A DNA stretch of 62,773 nucleotides from Candidatus Bathycorpusculum acetigenes (lineage in GTDB: Archaea > Thermoproteota > Bathyarchaeia > Bathyarchaeales > Bathycorpusculaceae), in contig WQVG01000004.1 of the NCBI GenBank assembly GCA_009781675.1, positions 1 through 62,773 on the forward strand, read 5' to 3'. The notes beneath the pieces were generated by a model. That model did not search any database. It was not told the DNA's origin and was given only the letters and a program-made list of their open reading frames with translations. The position numbers and the translations under genes were made by a program. This document shows positions 15,911 through 25,504 of this stretch, piece after piece (the first letter of the stretch is position 1; the number at the start of each line of letters is the position of its first letter).

Positions 15911-16078
15911 TTAGGGAATTTCGGTTAGATTATCACGCAATGCTAACCAGCGTTTAAACTCTAATCCGGTACACTTGCCTCTTCCCAGCCAGTTATCGCC
16001 ATACTTGTGTTTCAACTTCCCGTTATAAGATTCAAAAGTTTCTGATTCACTTACTTCTATGCTGTCTTTCTTTGGCAC
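15911..16078 (-). CDS. Possible small protein of 55 residues, unknown function
   Basis: The frame starts at GTG 16078, with GGAG eight bases upstream and an in-frame stop directly before the start. It encodes a charged peptide with SESETFESYNGKLKHKYGD and a CTGLEFKRWLALRDN helix near the C-terminus. No family is recognised. The ribosome-binding site and non-random, soluble-protein composition favour a real gene. It could also be the remnant of a longer one. Confidence 0.4.
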   Translation of the reverse strand: MPKKDSIEVSESETFESYNGKLKHKYGDNWLGRGKCTGLEFKRWLALRDNLTEIP

Positions 16079-16354
16079 TTATATGGCTCCATGATTGTAT
16101 AGGCACCCCTTTAAATTAAGCCTTAGCCGAAATTAGTCACCTATCGGCAATCGATTAATTAGAAAACCCATCGCATGACAAATAAAGTTATGGCTATTTT
16201 GATATGGTGCTGTTGCTTGAGGGTATGCGGTGTAAGTTTATGTCTCTGAGTTGTCATTGTGGGCTGTCTTAGTTTTAATGCAGTAGTTTGTATATGATAT
16301 ATTTGGTAAATTGTGATACGGTTGTCTTTTGTATTTGTTGTGCGCGTTGTAGTG

Positions 16355-17851
16355 TTAATCTCTGTTGGCGGTAACGGTGATTTCGAGAAGTTCAGCTAGT
16401 CTCATGCTCGTAAGTTGTTTTTCTGTAGCTCGCCACTGCCAGTTGTCTATAGGGCGACTGGGATTATTCATCCGTGCCTCAGTGCCCAACCCTAAAATAT
16501 CCTGAAGGGGAAGAATACACAAATCAGTTAAAGAGGATGTAACGAGTTTGACAGCTTCAAAACTGACATCCCGTTTAGAAACCGGTTTGCCGATTAGTTT
16601 GGAGAGGGTTTTGCGTTGTTTAGCATCGGCTTCTGTTGTGAACCAGCCACGTACTGTGTTGGTATCATGGGTGCCGGTGTAGGCCACTGAATTTTTAGCA
16701 TAATTTTCGGGAGCATGGGGGTTGGCTTTGGAGCCGTCTAAGCCGAAGAGCAGTACCCTCATACCGGGAATATTCAGTTGATCTATTGCTCGTTTAACCG
16801 GCTCGTTGATGTATCCCAAATCCTCCGCTATGAAGGGCAAGGATGGAAAAGTTCGTTTCAGCATCTCAAAAAATGCGTTGGAGGGCGTTTTAATCCAGTG
16901 TCCACTCTTAGCAGTTTCTGCTTTCGCAGATACCTGCCAATAAGCTACAAACCCACGGAAATGATCCAGCCGCAACCTGTCACAGAGTGTTAGTGTATGG
17001 TTTATGCGGTTTATCCACCATTCAAATCCTGTTTCTTTGTTTTTTTGCCAATCGTAGACAGGGTTACCCCACAATTGTCCCGATGTGCTAAAGTAATCCG
17101 GGGGTACCCCTCCGACGTATTTGGGTTTACCGTTTTGATAGAGTCTAAAGAGCTCAGGATACATCCATACATCGACGCTGTCGGGAGCAATATAAAAAGG
17201 CAGGTCTCCGATGATGCTGATCTGTTTTGTTTTGCAGTATTCTTTTAGGCGGTACCATTGGCTAAAGAAGAGGTACTGGGAGAATTTTTCAGCTTCGATT
17301 TCTTCGTTTAGTTGTTGCTGTTTCTGGGTGATTATTTTAAGTTCTCGGTTTCTGATGGAGGGAAACCATTCATACCAGGGCTTACCCGTTTTTTGTCTCA
17401 ACACGCTATAGAGAGCATAGTCACATAACCAGTGCTCGTTTCGGCTACAGAAGGCATCAAATTCGGAGGTTTCAATTTTTGATTTTTTAAAGTTTTGGTA
17501 TGCTGCTTTGAGCATAATCTGCTTTTTTGGATAGACAGCGGCAAAATCCACTGTGGAATCGGACTTTAACGTCTGTTCGGTAGCCAGTTTGGGTAGAAAT
17601 CCAGCCTTAACTAACTGTTGGGGGCTGATTAAGAGAGGGTTTCCCGCGAAGGCGGAACTAGTTTGGTAGGGTGAGTTGCAATCTTCAAACCGAACTGGTA
17701 GCAACGGCAAGATACTCCAATAGTGCTGTTTACTGTCAGCTAGCAAATCGACAAATCGATAGCTCGCAGGTCCCAAATCGCCGATGCCAAACAGTGAAGG
17801 AAGCGAGGTTATGTGAAGCAAAATCCCGCTGGCGCGCTGATGTTTAGCCAT
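16355..17851 (-). CDS. malQ: 4-alpha-glucanotransferase (amylomaltase, GH77)
   Basis: MalQ transfers alpha-1,4-glucan segments between maltooligosaccharides. The 498-residue protein from ATG 17851 opens with RASGILLHITSLPSLFGIGDLG and contains NSPYQTSSAFAGNPLLISP, GDLPFYIAPDSVDVW, RLDHFRGF, PFIAEDLGYI and YTGTHDTNTVRGW, all GH77 landmarks. The frame extends upstream, but the chosen ATG follows GGTGAT and overlaps the treY stop by eight bases. It is the last gene of the treZ-GH57-treY-malQ operon and presumably tailors maltooligosaccharide chain length for TreY. Confidence 0.95.
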   Translation of the reverse strand: MAKHQRASGILLHITSLPSLFGIGDLGPASYRFVDLLADSKQHYWSILPLLPVRFEDCNSPYQTSSAFAGNPLLISPQQLVKAGFLPKLATEQTLKSDSTVDFAAVYPKKQIMLKAAYQNFKKSKIETSEFDAFCSRNEHWLCDYALYSVLRQKTGKPWYEWFPSIRNRELKIITQKQQQLNEEIEAEKFSQYLFFSQWYRLKEYCKTKQISIIGDLPFYIAPDSVDVWMYPELFRLYQNGKPKYVGGVPPDYFSTSGQLWGNPVYDWQKNKETGFEWWINRINHTLTLCDRLRLDHFRGFVAYWQVSAKAETAKSGHWIKTPSNAFFEMLKRTFPSLPFIAEDLGYINEPVKRAIDQLNIPGMRVLLFGLDGSKANPHAPENYAKNSVAYTGTHDTNTVRGWFTTEADAKQRKTLSKLIGKPVSKRDVSFEAVKLVTSSLTDLCILPLQDILGLGTEARMNNPSRPIDNWQWRATEKQLTSMRLAELLEITVTANRD

Positions 17852-20429
17852 GTTTATCACCATAGAGCAGGGCAATGGGGAAAGCATCCAACACATCACT
17901 TAGGGGTAGGCGTCCACAGGTGGAGGACAGTTTTTTCTCAGTGAATAAATCGAACCATCTTGATGGTGCGGCTTCGGGTAGGCTGAGGTAGGTATCTGCC
18001 CAGTCAACAACGTTCCCAGATGTTGGATGTTTTGCGTTATGCACTTTGGATTTACCCGCCCGTCTATAGGGCAGACTAGCAGGAAATCGAGGTACAACAA
18101 CCAACGCATAATCATCAGTGTTTCTTCGGCAGAAAGCCACCACATGTCTGGCTTGTGTACCTTTGATGGCTATGGGCAAATAGGCTCCTTTCTCAAAGAG
18201 CATCGGTTGGCTTTTTCGGAACTGAAGTGCCTTGTATATTGTGTAGAGTTTAACTTTTCCATTGCTTGGGGTAGCCAAAAGAGTAGCGGTTTTTTGTGGG
18301 TTTAGCGTTGCAACTTCAGACAGCAGCCTTTGTCTTAGGGTAAAGTTTATGGGACGCCGGTTATCTGGGTCAACTAGGGTTAGGTCCCACAGCTCGGCAC
18401 CCCAGTAGAAGTCGGGAACGCCGGGGCAGACACTTTTAAGCAGTGTTTGTGCCAGTGTATTGAAAAGGCCATAGTTAGCGATTTTTCTTTGGAACGATAG
18501 AAATGCATCCATAAAATCTGTGTTGGATAGCAGAGATAAGACAAAAGTAACCACTGCTTCTTCATAGGGCAGGTTGGGATCAATCCAGCATGAATGCACT
18601 TTAGCCTCTCGTAGTGCTTTAATCATGTGTTGTACTATGCGGTTGTTGAACTCTTGCTGTTCTATATCAGTCCAGGGGTAAGCACCTAGGAGCGTTTGGT
18701 AGAGATAATAGGTCTCATTGCTATCTGGAACTGGAGTACATGTGATTTGGCTTTTTTTTGAGGCCAGGATTTTTTGCCATTGCTCTATATTAGCTTGGAA
18801 TTCGTTTGGAATTTCGCTTAGTACATTGAGCCTTGCCCGTACATCCTCGCCCCGTTTGACGTCATGGGTGCTGGTTGTGTTGAGTGTCAGAGGCCAGTTC
18901 TGTTGCCGTAACCTGTTAAACGCATGGAACTGATCAGGGGATATGCCAAACTGAGTGGGGTTGGAGCCCACCTCGTTTAGCGAGAGCAACCGCACATAAC
19001 GGTAGAGTACGGTGTCCTCGAAGCCTTTGGCCATGACAGCGCCGGTGAACTGCTGGAATCGCTTCAATGCAAACAATGCATCAGGTGATGTTTGGCGCTC
19101 GTTTATCAAGTGGCTTAAAGCTTGAAAGCTGTCGGCAAGTTGAGGGTTTTTCAGCTCAGCTAATTCAAATGCTATCCTAAATGCCGAATCACCGCTGTTG
19201 TTTGATGCATCAATATAGGTGCGATAGATGGGAAAACAAGCCAGCAATTCCACAACGGCTGCAATCGTCCTTTGGTCAGGTGGCTTGGGGTGCGTAGATT
19301 CACACAGGGCACCAGTAAATAATCTTGCCAAATTCTGTGCGTCGCCAAAAAAAGAGGTCTCTATAACAGTTTTTTTTGCTTGGTACAAGAGGTCGTCAAA
19401 GTTTTGTATGTTGCCTGTGAAGTCTTGGTAGAGAGTGTTAAATGCTGGTTCGTTAGTGGTTTGAACAAAGAGTTTGTTGACGTAGTTGAGGAAGTCATAA
19501 CCTGTGGTACCCTCGATGGGCCAAGTTTTTGGAAGTGACTCGTCATCAGTGAGGATTTTCTCCGCAATTATGTAGGCATCGGGACAGCGGGCACGCAGTT
19601 CTTTGAAGTATGTTTCTGGCTCATAGAGTCCGTCGATGTGGTCCACCCTTAAGCCGTCAATTCTGAGGGACCGCACAAACTCAAAGAGGAGATGGTGCCA
19701 CTCCAGAAATGCGGAGGGGTTTTCCATACGAATACCGATTAAGCTGTTGATATCAAAGAAACGGCGGTAGTTAATACACCTAAATGCTGTTCGCCAATAA
19801 GCAAGATGGTAATGCTGTTGGGATAACAGTGTAGCGAGAAATTTGGGGTTGTGATTATATTTATTGAGCACCTGCTGGACTGGACCAGCTAGTTCTAGAT
19901 GTTGTTGGGAGGTATCGTTTAGGGGAAATTCGAAACTGCCAGAGACTATTTTAAAGCCGCTGTTATGGATCAATTTTATTTGACCGCTTTTTAGGCACTG
20001 CTGAATGGGTTTTGCAAGAATGGGTAATAAGAGCTTCCCAGACAGCTCCTCTGAGGGATGATTCCAGTCTATATCAAAAAAACAGGCGTATGCTGAGTTG
20101 GTACCCTTAGCTAAAACATCACAGAGCCGTTTGTTCTGCGGGGTGTAGGAGGCATGATTTGGAACTATGTCTTGCAACCAGCTCAACCCGTAAGCCTTGA
20201 GCTCTTGCACGAGATCTTCAAAGCCGGCTCTTCCGCCGAGTTCAAGGTTTATGGTAGCAGGATCGGTTATGTTGTAGCCATGTAAGCTACCCGTTTCAGC
20301 TTGGAAAATTGGCGAGGCGTAGATGTGGGATATGCCAAGCTTGCTGAGATAGGGAACTATGGCTTTTAGACTACTAAAAGGGAAGTTTTGGTTTAGCTGT
20401 ATTCGGTAGGTTGCTGTGGGCACCTTCAA
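17844..20429 (-). CDS. treY: Maltooligosyltrehalose synthase (GH13)
   Basis: TreY isomerises the reducing-end alpha-1,4 bond of maltooligosaccharides to alpha-1,1, giving maltooligosyltrehalose. The protein (about 861 residues) shows VPTATYRIQLNQNFPF at the start, GISHIYASPIFQAETGSLHGYN, DIVPNHASYTP, DGLRVDHIDGL, YIIAEKIL and TTSTHDVKRGEDVRARL, all typical of TreY. The open frame runs further upstream to 20570, but that part lies in the preceding gene and lacks homology. TTG 20429 sits two bases after the upstream stop; GTG 20423 is also possible. It acts together with TreZ. Confidence 0.95.
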   Translation of the reverse strand: MKVPTATYRIQLNQNFPFSSLKAIVPYLSKLGISHIYASPIFQAETGSLHGYNITDPATINLELGGRAGFEDLVQELKAYGLSWLQDIVPNHASYTPQNKRLCDVLAKGTNSAYACFFDIDWNHPSEELSGKLLLPILAKPIQQCLKSGQIKLIHNSGFKIVSGSFEFPLNDTSQQHLELAGPVQQVLNKYNHNPKFLATLLSQQHYHLAYWRTAFRCINYRRFFDINSLIGIRMENPSAFLEWHHLLFEFVRSLRIDGLRVDHIDGLYEPETYFKELRARCPDAYIIAEKILTDDESLPKTWPIEGTTGYDFLNYVNKLFVQTTNEPAFNTLYQDFTGNIQNFDDLLYQAKKTVIETSFFGDAQNLARLFTGALCESTHPKPPDQRTIAAVVELLACFPIYRTYIDASNNSGDSAFRIAFELAELKNPQLADSFQALSHLINERQTSPDALFALKRFQQFTGAVMAKGFEDTVLYRYVRLLSLNEVGSNPTQFGISPDQFHAFNRLRQQNWPLTLNTTSTHDVKRGEDVRARLNVLSEIPNEFQANIEQWQKILASKKSQITCTPVPDSNETYYLYQTLLGAYPWTDIEQQEFNNRIVQHMIKALREAKVHSCWIDPNLPYEEAVVTFVLSLLSNTDFMDAFLSFQRKIANYGLFNTLAQTLLKSVCPGVPDFYWGAELWDLTLVDPDNRRPINFTLRQRLLSEVATLNPQKTATLLATPSNGKVKLYTIYKALQFRKSQPMLFEKGAYLPIAIKGTQARHVVAFCRRNTDDYALVVVPRFPASLPYRRAGKSKVHNAKHPTSGNVVDWADTYLSLPEAAPSRWFDLFTEKKLSSTCGRLPLSDVLDAFPIALLYGDKHG

Positions 20430-20431
20430 GG

Positions 20432-22864
20432 CTATGCCAACCGTATTCCGATTAACTCGCACAGGCTGGCAAATGCCACAATCCAAGCCTGCGAGGCCAT
20501 ATCCTCTTTGGTTTTTAGGGTTTGATACTGGTTCTGAGCGATTTTGTATGCGACGTTTTGAGACTGCCAAAGATCGAGCTGTATAGGCAGTTCGTGGACC
20601 GTACGGATTAGAGTGGTTATGTTGTTTATGGTTTCGAGGTTTTCTGGTGCCTGGGCGAGTTTGTCGAACTCTTCGGCGATTTTTTGGCTAGCTTGGAAAC
20701 TCAAAAGTTGAGAGTCCAAGGTGACTGTGAGGCATTTGGAGTCGTTGATGAGTTTTTTGAGTTTCTCTAAATCCACGGTTTGAGTGGAGAGTAACTGTTT
20801 TATATCCATGTTGAGGACGGCTTCGGCGGCTGATTGCAGGGGTTTGGGTGGGAGAATGCGGTTTTCCTTCATGAAGCGAAGCATCGCCGAGTTGTCATGG
20901 TAGATGATGTCGTTGAGTTCTTTGGCTTTTTTCAAGCCGCCCTCCACAATGTATTCAAGGATGTAGTGCTGGTCATCTTTGAAGAGATCATTTAGTGAAT
21001 AGTTCTGCCCAAAATACTTTGATAAATCTACGATTATCTCATTAATTTGTCCCTTTTCAAAGGAGCCGATCAGCTTGGCGGATAGGGAGAGGAACTGCTT
21101 TTTAGACATATTTGGTTGGGCTCCACAGAGGACGTTGTGGTCGCCTAGCCAGAGGGCAGCGCAACTAAATGTTTGTTCATCAAGGGTTGTGGTGGAGAAA
21201 ACAGTGGAGCGGTTAAAGATAATGCGGAATTTTCCATCATCTCGTTTTTCGATATTTTCCATTTTTATGCTAAAACAGCTATCATGTATCTTGGAGGCAG
21301 TTGAGGCGGGTTCTATGTTGCCGGCAAAAAGTTCGCGCATGGTATTTTGAGCGCTTATCTTGGCGAAGTCCACTATGGCGGGTTTTACGAATATACCATA
21401 GATTTTAGCGCCGTTAGCAAATTCAGGTATGTTGCTGGGTGCGCCTTCAAGCAGCTGGATGTACTTAGCCTCTAAATCAAGACCAAAGAGTTCTTTGGCT
21501 AGCTGCATTACACGTGCAGCATACATCATGATCTGCACTGTCTCAATACCGCTGATTTCATCAAAAAACCAACCACAACTGGTGTACATAAGCATGGCAT
21601 GCCGCTGCATCTCTAAGAGTTTGATAACCCGCCGCTTTTCAGTCTTGTTTAGCAACCGCTTTGAGTGCCTTGAGAGAAACCCCTCGATGCTCTCTCTTGA
21701 GCGGTCCAAAACTACAGCAATATAGTCATTTCTGCTACCCCAAGGGTCATTTAGGTACTGGGCAGCATCCTGTTCAAAGCGGGCTATGAGAGTATCTCTA
21801 AGCCAATCCATGGCTTCCCGGAGAGGCTTGCGCCAGGCCTGTCGCCAACTGGCTCTACCCATGTTGTCACCACAGTCACTTCTCCACCGCTCCACGCCAT
21901 GGCTACAACTCCAAGACGTGTTTTCAGCTATCTGCACTTCATGCACCGGAGGATGCTTTTCGAGGAACTCGGCATAGTTTGTGAGTTTGGCAGTTTCGTT
22001 GGAGACGATGTAGTATATACAGTACGCCAAAGTCATGTCACCATAAGGGTGATGGTGCCCGTAGAGTTCTCCATCACTTGCAACACTTTCCAGCAACACC
22101 TCGTCATCTTGGGTATCTAGAGCAGTGATAAGACGCTTAGCGAAGGCTTCCCCGTTTTCCAGTAGATGCCCAAAAGAAATATCGACAGCCGTGCGTCGAT
22201 CAAAGAAAAACAGTATAATCGATTTTCCTGAAGGCAGATGACACCAGTAGGGATATCTGGGATCGATTTTTTCGCCAGAAACATCAACCCAATTTACCTC
22301 ACCTGTTTTGCGCATCTGTAAAGCTTGATGGGACGAAAGGATAGTGAATTTAATGTTATTCTCCGCCAAAACCTCAAGAGATTCCATATCCACAGCCGTC
22401 TCAGGTAACCACATGCCCTCAGGAAACCTTCCAAACCGCACCTCAAAATCGCGAATGGCCCACTTCACCTGTGTCTCCTTGTCATAGCGGTTAGCCAGCG
22501 GCATAATCATGTGGTTATAGACCTGCGCTATAGCAGAGCCGTGGCCCCCAAAATTAGTCATGCTTTCCTTGTCAGCGTTAAGGATAGACTGGTAGACCTG
22601 TGGTTTATGTTTAGCCAACCAATAGAGTAAAGTGGGTCCAAAGTTGAAGCTGATACGACTGTAATTGTTAATTAATCCGATAATGCGCCACTGTGAGTCC
22701 ATAACACGACTAACGGCATTGGGGGCGTAGCATTCAGCAGTGATGCGTTCGTTCCAATCATGGTAGGGCTGAGCAGAGTCTTGGAATTCAACTTCTTCAA
22801 GCCAAGGGTTTTCACGGGGAGGCTGGTAGAAATGACCGTGAATACAAATAAAGCGCTCAATCAA
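20432..22864 (-). CDS. GH57-type glycoside hydrolase with DUF3536
   Basis: The roughly 810-residue protein begins with the GH57 signature CIHGHFYQPPRENPWLE. GMWLPETAVDMESLE, SSHQALQMRK and ASDGELYGHHHPYGD follow, then the DUF3536 region (ENTSWSCSHGVERWRSDCG, through MLMYTSCGWFFDEISG). GH57 members include amylases, branching enzymes and 4-alpha-glucanotransferases; the activity here is not known. Its place between treZ and treY points to alpha-glucan processing. I prefer TTG 22864 because GGTGAC lies seven bases before it; GTG 22876 uses part of that site as the start. It overlaps the end of treZ by eight bases. Confidence 0.9.
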   Translation of the reverse strand: MIERFICIHGHFYQPPRENPWLEEVEFQDSAQPYHDWNERITAECYAPNAVSRVMDSQWRIIGLINNYSRISFNFGPTLLYWLAKHKPQVYQSILNADKESMTNFGGHGSAIAQVYNHMIMPLANRYDKETQVKWAIRDFEVRFGRFPEGMWLPETAVDMESLEVLAENNIKFTILSSHQALQMRKTGEVNWVDVSGEKIDPRYPYWCHLPSGKSIILFFFDRRTAVDISFGHLLENGEAFAKRLITALDTQDDEVLLESVASDGELYGHHHPYGDMTLAYCIYYIVSNETAKLTNYAEFLEKHPPVHEVQIAENTSWSCSHGVERWRSDCGDNMGRASWRQAWRKPLREAMDWLRDTLIARFEQDAAQYLNDPWGSRNDYIAVVLDRSRESIEGFLSRHSKRLLNKTEKRRVIKLLEMQRHAMLMYTSCGWFFDEISGIETVQIMMYAARVMQLAKELFGLDLEAKYIQLLEGAPSNIPEFANGAKIYGIFVKPAIVDFAKISAQNTMRELFAGNIEPASTASKIHDSCFSIKMENIEKRDDGKFRIIFNRSTVFSTTTLDEQTFSCAALWLGDHNVLCGAQPNMSKKQFLSLSAKLIGSFEKGQINEIIVDLSKYFGQNYSLNDLFKDDQHYILEYIVEGGLKKAKELNDIIYHDNSAMLRFMKENRILPPKPLQSAAEAVLNMDIKQLLSTQTVDLEKLKKLINDSKCLTVTLDSQLLSFQASQKIAEEFDKLAQAPENLETINNITTLIRTVHELPIQLDLWQSQNVAYKIAQNQYQTLKTKEDMASQAWIVAFASLCELIGIRLA

Positions 22865-24722
22865 CCAGTTTGTCACCTTGGGATTTTTTGAGAAGCACCA
22901 CTAAATTGAAGGCACTTAGGGTATGTGTATAACCATCTTTGATTGTAAAAGTTGGAAGTGTTGGTCCTAAGTCATCGTAAACAAAATCTGAAGAATCCAG
23001 CACTTTCACGTATGTACCGTCTTCGAGGGGGAAATCGCAACGCACGGGGGTTTTTGCGCAGTTAGCGATTATGACTGCTTCTGCATTATGGCTCTGTTTA
23101 TGCACAAACAAAACCTGGGCCTTTGTGCGGATGCATTTAATTTGCCGCTTGGTTTGAGGTTGAAAAATCGGGTGTTTTTTTCGCAACTTAATCAATGCGC
23201 GGTAATATGAGAGGATTTTTTGGCCCTGCTCTGTGTTGCGGGTTTGCCAGTTAAGTTTGGACTTCTCAAAGGTCTGGATGTTCTGGGGATCAGGCACTTC
23301 GCCTTGCCAATGGAAAAGGGCAAATTCTCTTTTTCGCCCTGCCCTGACCGATTCAGCGAGTTCGTTACTTTGGTAGTCTATAAAGAACTGAAACGGTGCA
23401 GTCTCGCCATACTCTTCACCCATAAACAGCAATGGAACATATGGTGAAAGCAATATAACGCCGGCCGCTAGTTTTGCTGCTTCAAACCCTGATAGGGCAG
23501 TTAAGCGGTCACCTAAGAGGCGATTGCCCACTTGGTCATGGTTTTGACTAAAGACGATGAATTGGTCAGCAGGTATCCAGCTGTAGGATTCGTCGGGGCG
23601 TTTGCGTTTATAGTTAGGTTCATCTCCAACAAAAACGAAACCATCAGTTAAAGTTTCGGCTAGATCTTGGACACTGCCATAGCCGTTGTAGTAGCCTTCA
23701 CGCTCGCCGGTGAGAAGTGCAAAAAGAGCATGCTGGAAATCATCGAGCCATTGTGCGTCAAAACCAAAACCACCCCTATTTATTGGAGTGAGAACTTGGG
23801 GAATATTGTAACCGCTTTCGGCGATGAGATAGGTTTTTCTGATTACGGTTTTGGCATAACCATAGACTTTTTTGTTGAGCTCAGCTAGGAAGTGAGGGGA
23901 CCTTTTGTCGTGCATAGAGAGGACGGCATCAAGACGTATGCCGTCGAGGTGGTAGCGACTCAACCAGTGGATGAGGTTTTCAAGGAAATAGTTGCGTACC
24001 CCCTCGTTTTGGGGGCCGTCAAGATTCACACTAGCGCCCCAACGACCGATTCGCGTGCTGGGAAAGTACGGACCGTAACTGTTTAGGCAACTGCCTTCAG
24101 GCCCCAGATGATTGTAGACACAGTCCATAAACAGCGCGACGCCATGGTTGTGGCACTCGTTGACTAGTGCTTTGAGGTCATCAGGTTTGCCGTAGCTGTT
24201 ATGTACCGCATAAGGAAAGACACTATCATATCCCCAGTTACGTATGCCGCTAAATTGCGTGATGGGCATGAGTTCCACTGCATTTATGCCCAATTCGTGA
24301 AGCTCCTTAATCCTACCCTGAATAGCTTTGAGAGTACCCGCAGGAGTAAAGGTGCCTACATGTAACTCATAAAATATCAGATCTTTGAGGCCTAAACCAC
24401 GCCATTTTTGGTCACTCCAACAAAAAGCATCATGGTCAATAACCTGTGAGGCCCCAAAAACGCCCTCGGACTGATAGTGTGAGGCGGGATCGGGCTTTTG
24501 GGTTTTGTCGTCTAGCTCATAGAGGTAGCGGGTGCCTGCTTTAAGGCCATCTAGGGTATAGATCCAATATCCGTCCCCGGATTTATCCATGGAGAAACGC
24601 TGGTTTTCCTCGGGTAACACAAGCGTAAGATGGTGCTGGTTTGGAGCCCACACTATGAAACGGCAAGTTCCATTTTGAAAATCCGCGCCCACATGCAATG
24701 ATGTATCCTCAAAATTTTTCAT
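22857..24722 (-). CDS. treZ: Maltooligosyltrehalose trehalohydrolase (GH13)
   Basis: TreZ cleaves maltooligosyltrehalose to release trehalose. The 621-residue protein has an N-terminal beta-sandwich (LHVGADFQNGTCRFIVWAPN), then a GH13 barrel with LKDLIFYELHVGTFTPAGT, DCVYNHLGPEGSCL, DGIRLDAVLSMHD, IAESGYN and FSQNHDQVGNRLLGDRL, and a C-terminal beta domain. It is the first gene of the operon with GH57, treY and malQ. No ribosome-binding site precedes ATG 24722, so a leaderless transcript is possible. Confidence 0.96.
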   Translation of the reverse strand: MKNFEDTSLHVGADFQNGTCRFIVWAPNQHHLTLVLPEENQRFSMDKSGDGYWIYTLDGLKAGTRYLYELDDKTQKPDPASHYQSEGVFGASQVIDHDAFCWSDQKWRGLGLKDLIFYELHVGTFTPAGTLKAIQGRIKELHELGINAVELMPITQFSGIRNWGYDSVFPYAVHNSYGKPDDLKALVNECHNHGVALFMDCVYNHLGPEGSCLNSYGPYFPSTRIGRWGASVNLDGPQNEGVRNYFLENLIHWLSRYHLDGIRLDAVLSMHDKRSPHFLAELNKKVYGYAKTVIRKTYLIAESGYNIPQVLTPINRGGFGFDAQWLDDFQHALFALLTGEREGYYNGYGSVQDLAETLTDGFVFVGDEPNYKRKRPDESYSWIPADQFIVFSQNHDQVGNRLLGDRLTALSGFEAAKLAAGVILLSPYVPLLFMGEEYGETAPFQFFIDYQSNELAESVRAGRKREFALFHWQGEVPDPQNIQTFEKSKLNWQTRNTEQGQKILSYYRALIKLRKKHPIFQPQTKRQIKCIRTKAQVLFVHKQSHNAEAVIIANCAKTPVRCDFPLEDGTYVKVLDSSDFVYDDLGPTLPTFTIKDGYTHTLSAFNLVVLLKKSQGDKLVD

Positions 24723-25049
24723 CAGAGATTTAACGAAAATACGCCATCGGCGTTTTTTGAAAATAGTTTTGCTGTTTAGCCGTTAAAACTCTATCAGCAT
24801 TATATTGGAGACAAACTAAATAATATTTGTCCTAAGGATAGTTTTGGAAAATGTTGCTCATGGACATAGTCAACATAATAGATAGACATAACACTAGGTG
24901 AAACAGATGGGGATACAACCGCTAGTCGAATAAGCATACGCGGTTTCGGTTAGCAAGGAAACAATAAAGGGGATACAAAAAGAACGGGTGCGAGAACTGG
25001 GTAATTAGTTATCATACTTGTTAGCGGCTTGTTGAAGGAGACAATTGGG
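24723..25049. other. 327-base intergenic gap upstream of treZ
   Basis: No gene is seen. It should hold the promoter of the trehalose operon and the terminator of the small membrane-protein gene, both on the minus strand. I cannot place a convincing TATA box. Confidence 0.5.
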
Positions 25050-25349
25050 CTATATGCCCATCATGCTATGTTCGTGTTCACCTTCTTCGTTAATGTGGTG
25101 CAGGACATGTATACCTAAGCCTGTTGCGGCACCGGCGGATAATCCTATAAGCAGGTTGTTTAACCATTCGTACTGCCCCAATAAAGCCAGTACAACAAGG
25201 AGATCAAAACCGATAGCGACAACGAGGTAACCGACACACCACATTTTAACGCTCATGCCACGGGGCTTGTTAATGCCTATGCCGCCTAATACACCCAGCA
25301 TGATTAAGAAGCCAACTAATGCGTAGATTAAGTTAATGTTGAGTTCCAA
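25050..25349 (-). CDS. Small membrane protein, three predicted TM helices
   Basis: The roughly 99-residue protein has hydrophobic segments at about 8-24, 38-60 and 66-85 and ends in a His/Glu-rich tail (HVLHHINEEGEHEHSMMGI). The tail could bind metal, but this is only suggestive. I do not recognise a family. The start is taken as TTG 25349, which is preceded by GGTGA; the alternative GTG 25358 would consume that ribosome-binding site. The gene is transcribed away from the divergent radical SAM gene. Confidence 0.7.
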   Translation of the reverse strand: MELNINLIYALVGFLIMLGVLGGIGINKPRGMSVKMWCVGYLVVAIGFDLLVVLALLGQYEWLNNLLIGLSAGAATGLGIHVLHHINEEGEHEHSMMGI

Positions 25350-25504
25350 TTGGTTCACCCTTGCCTTTGGCTATGTTTCTCTGGGGCTTAATTAGGCTAT
25401 TGGGTCAACGTTGAAACTTAAGATACCATGGTATTTAGCAAGTTGGCACGTTTGCTAATCTTTTTTAGGGTCAACCAGCAATCTCTATGAGTTTGGGTGA
25501 ACAG

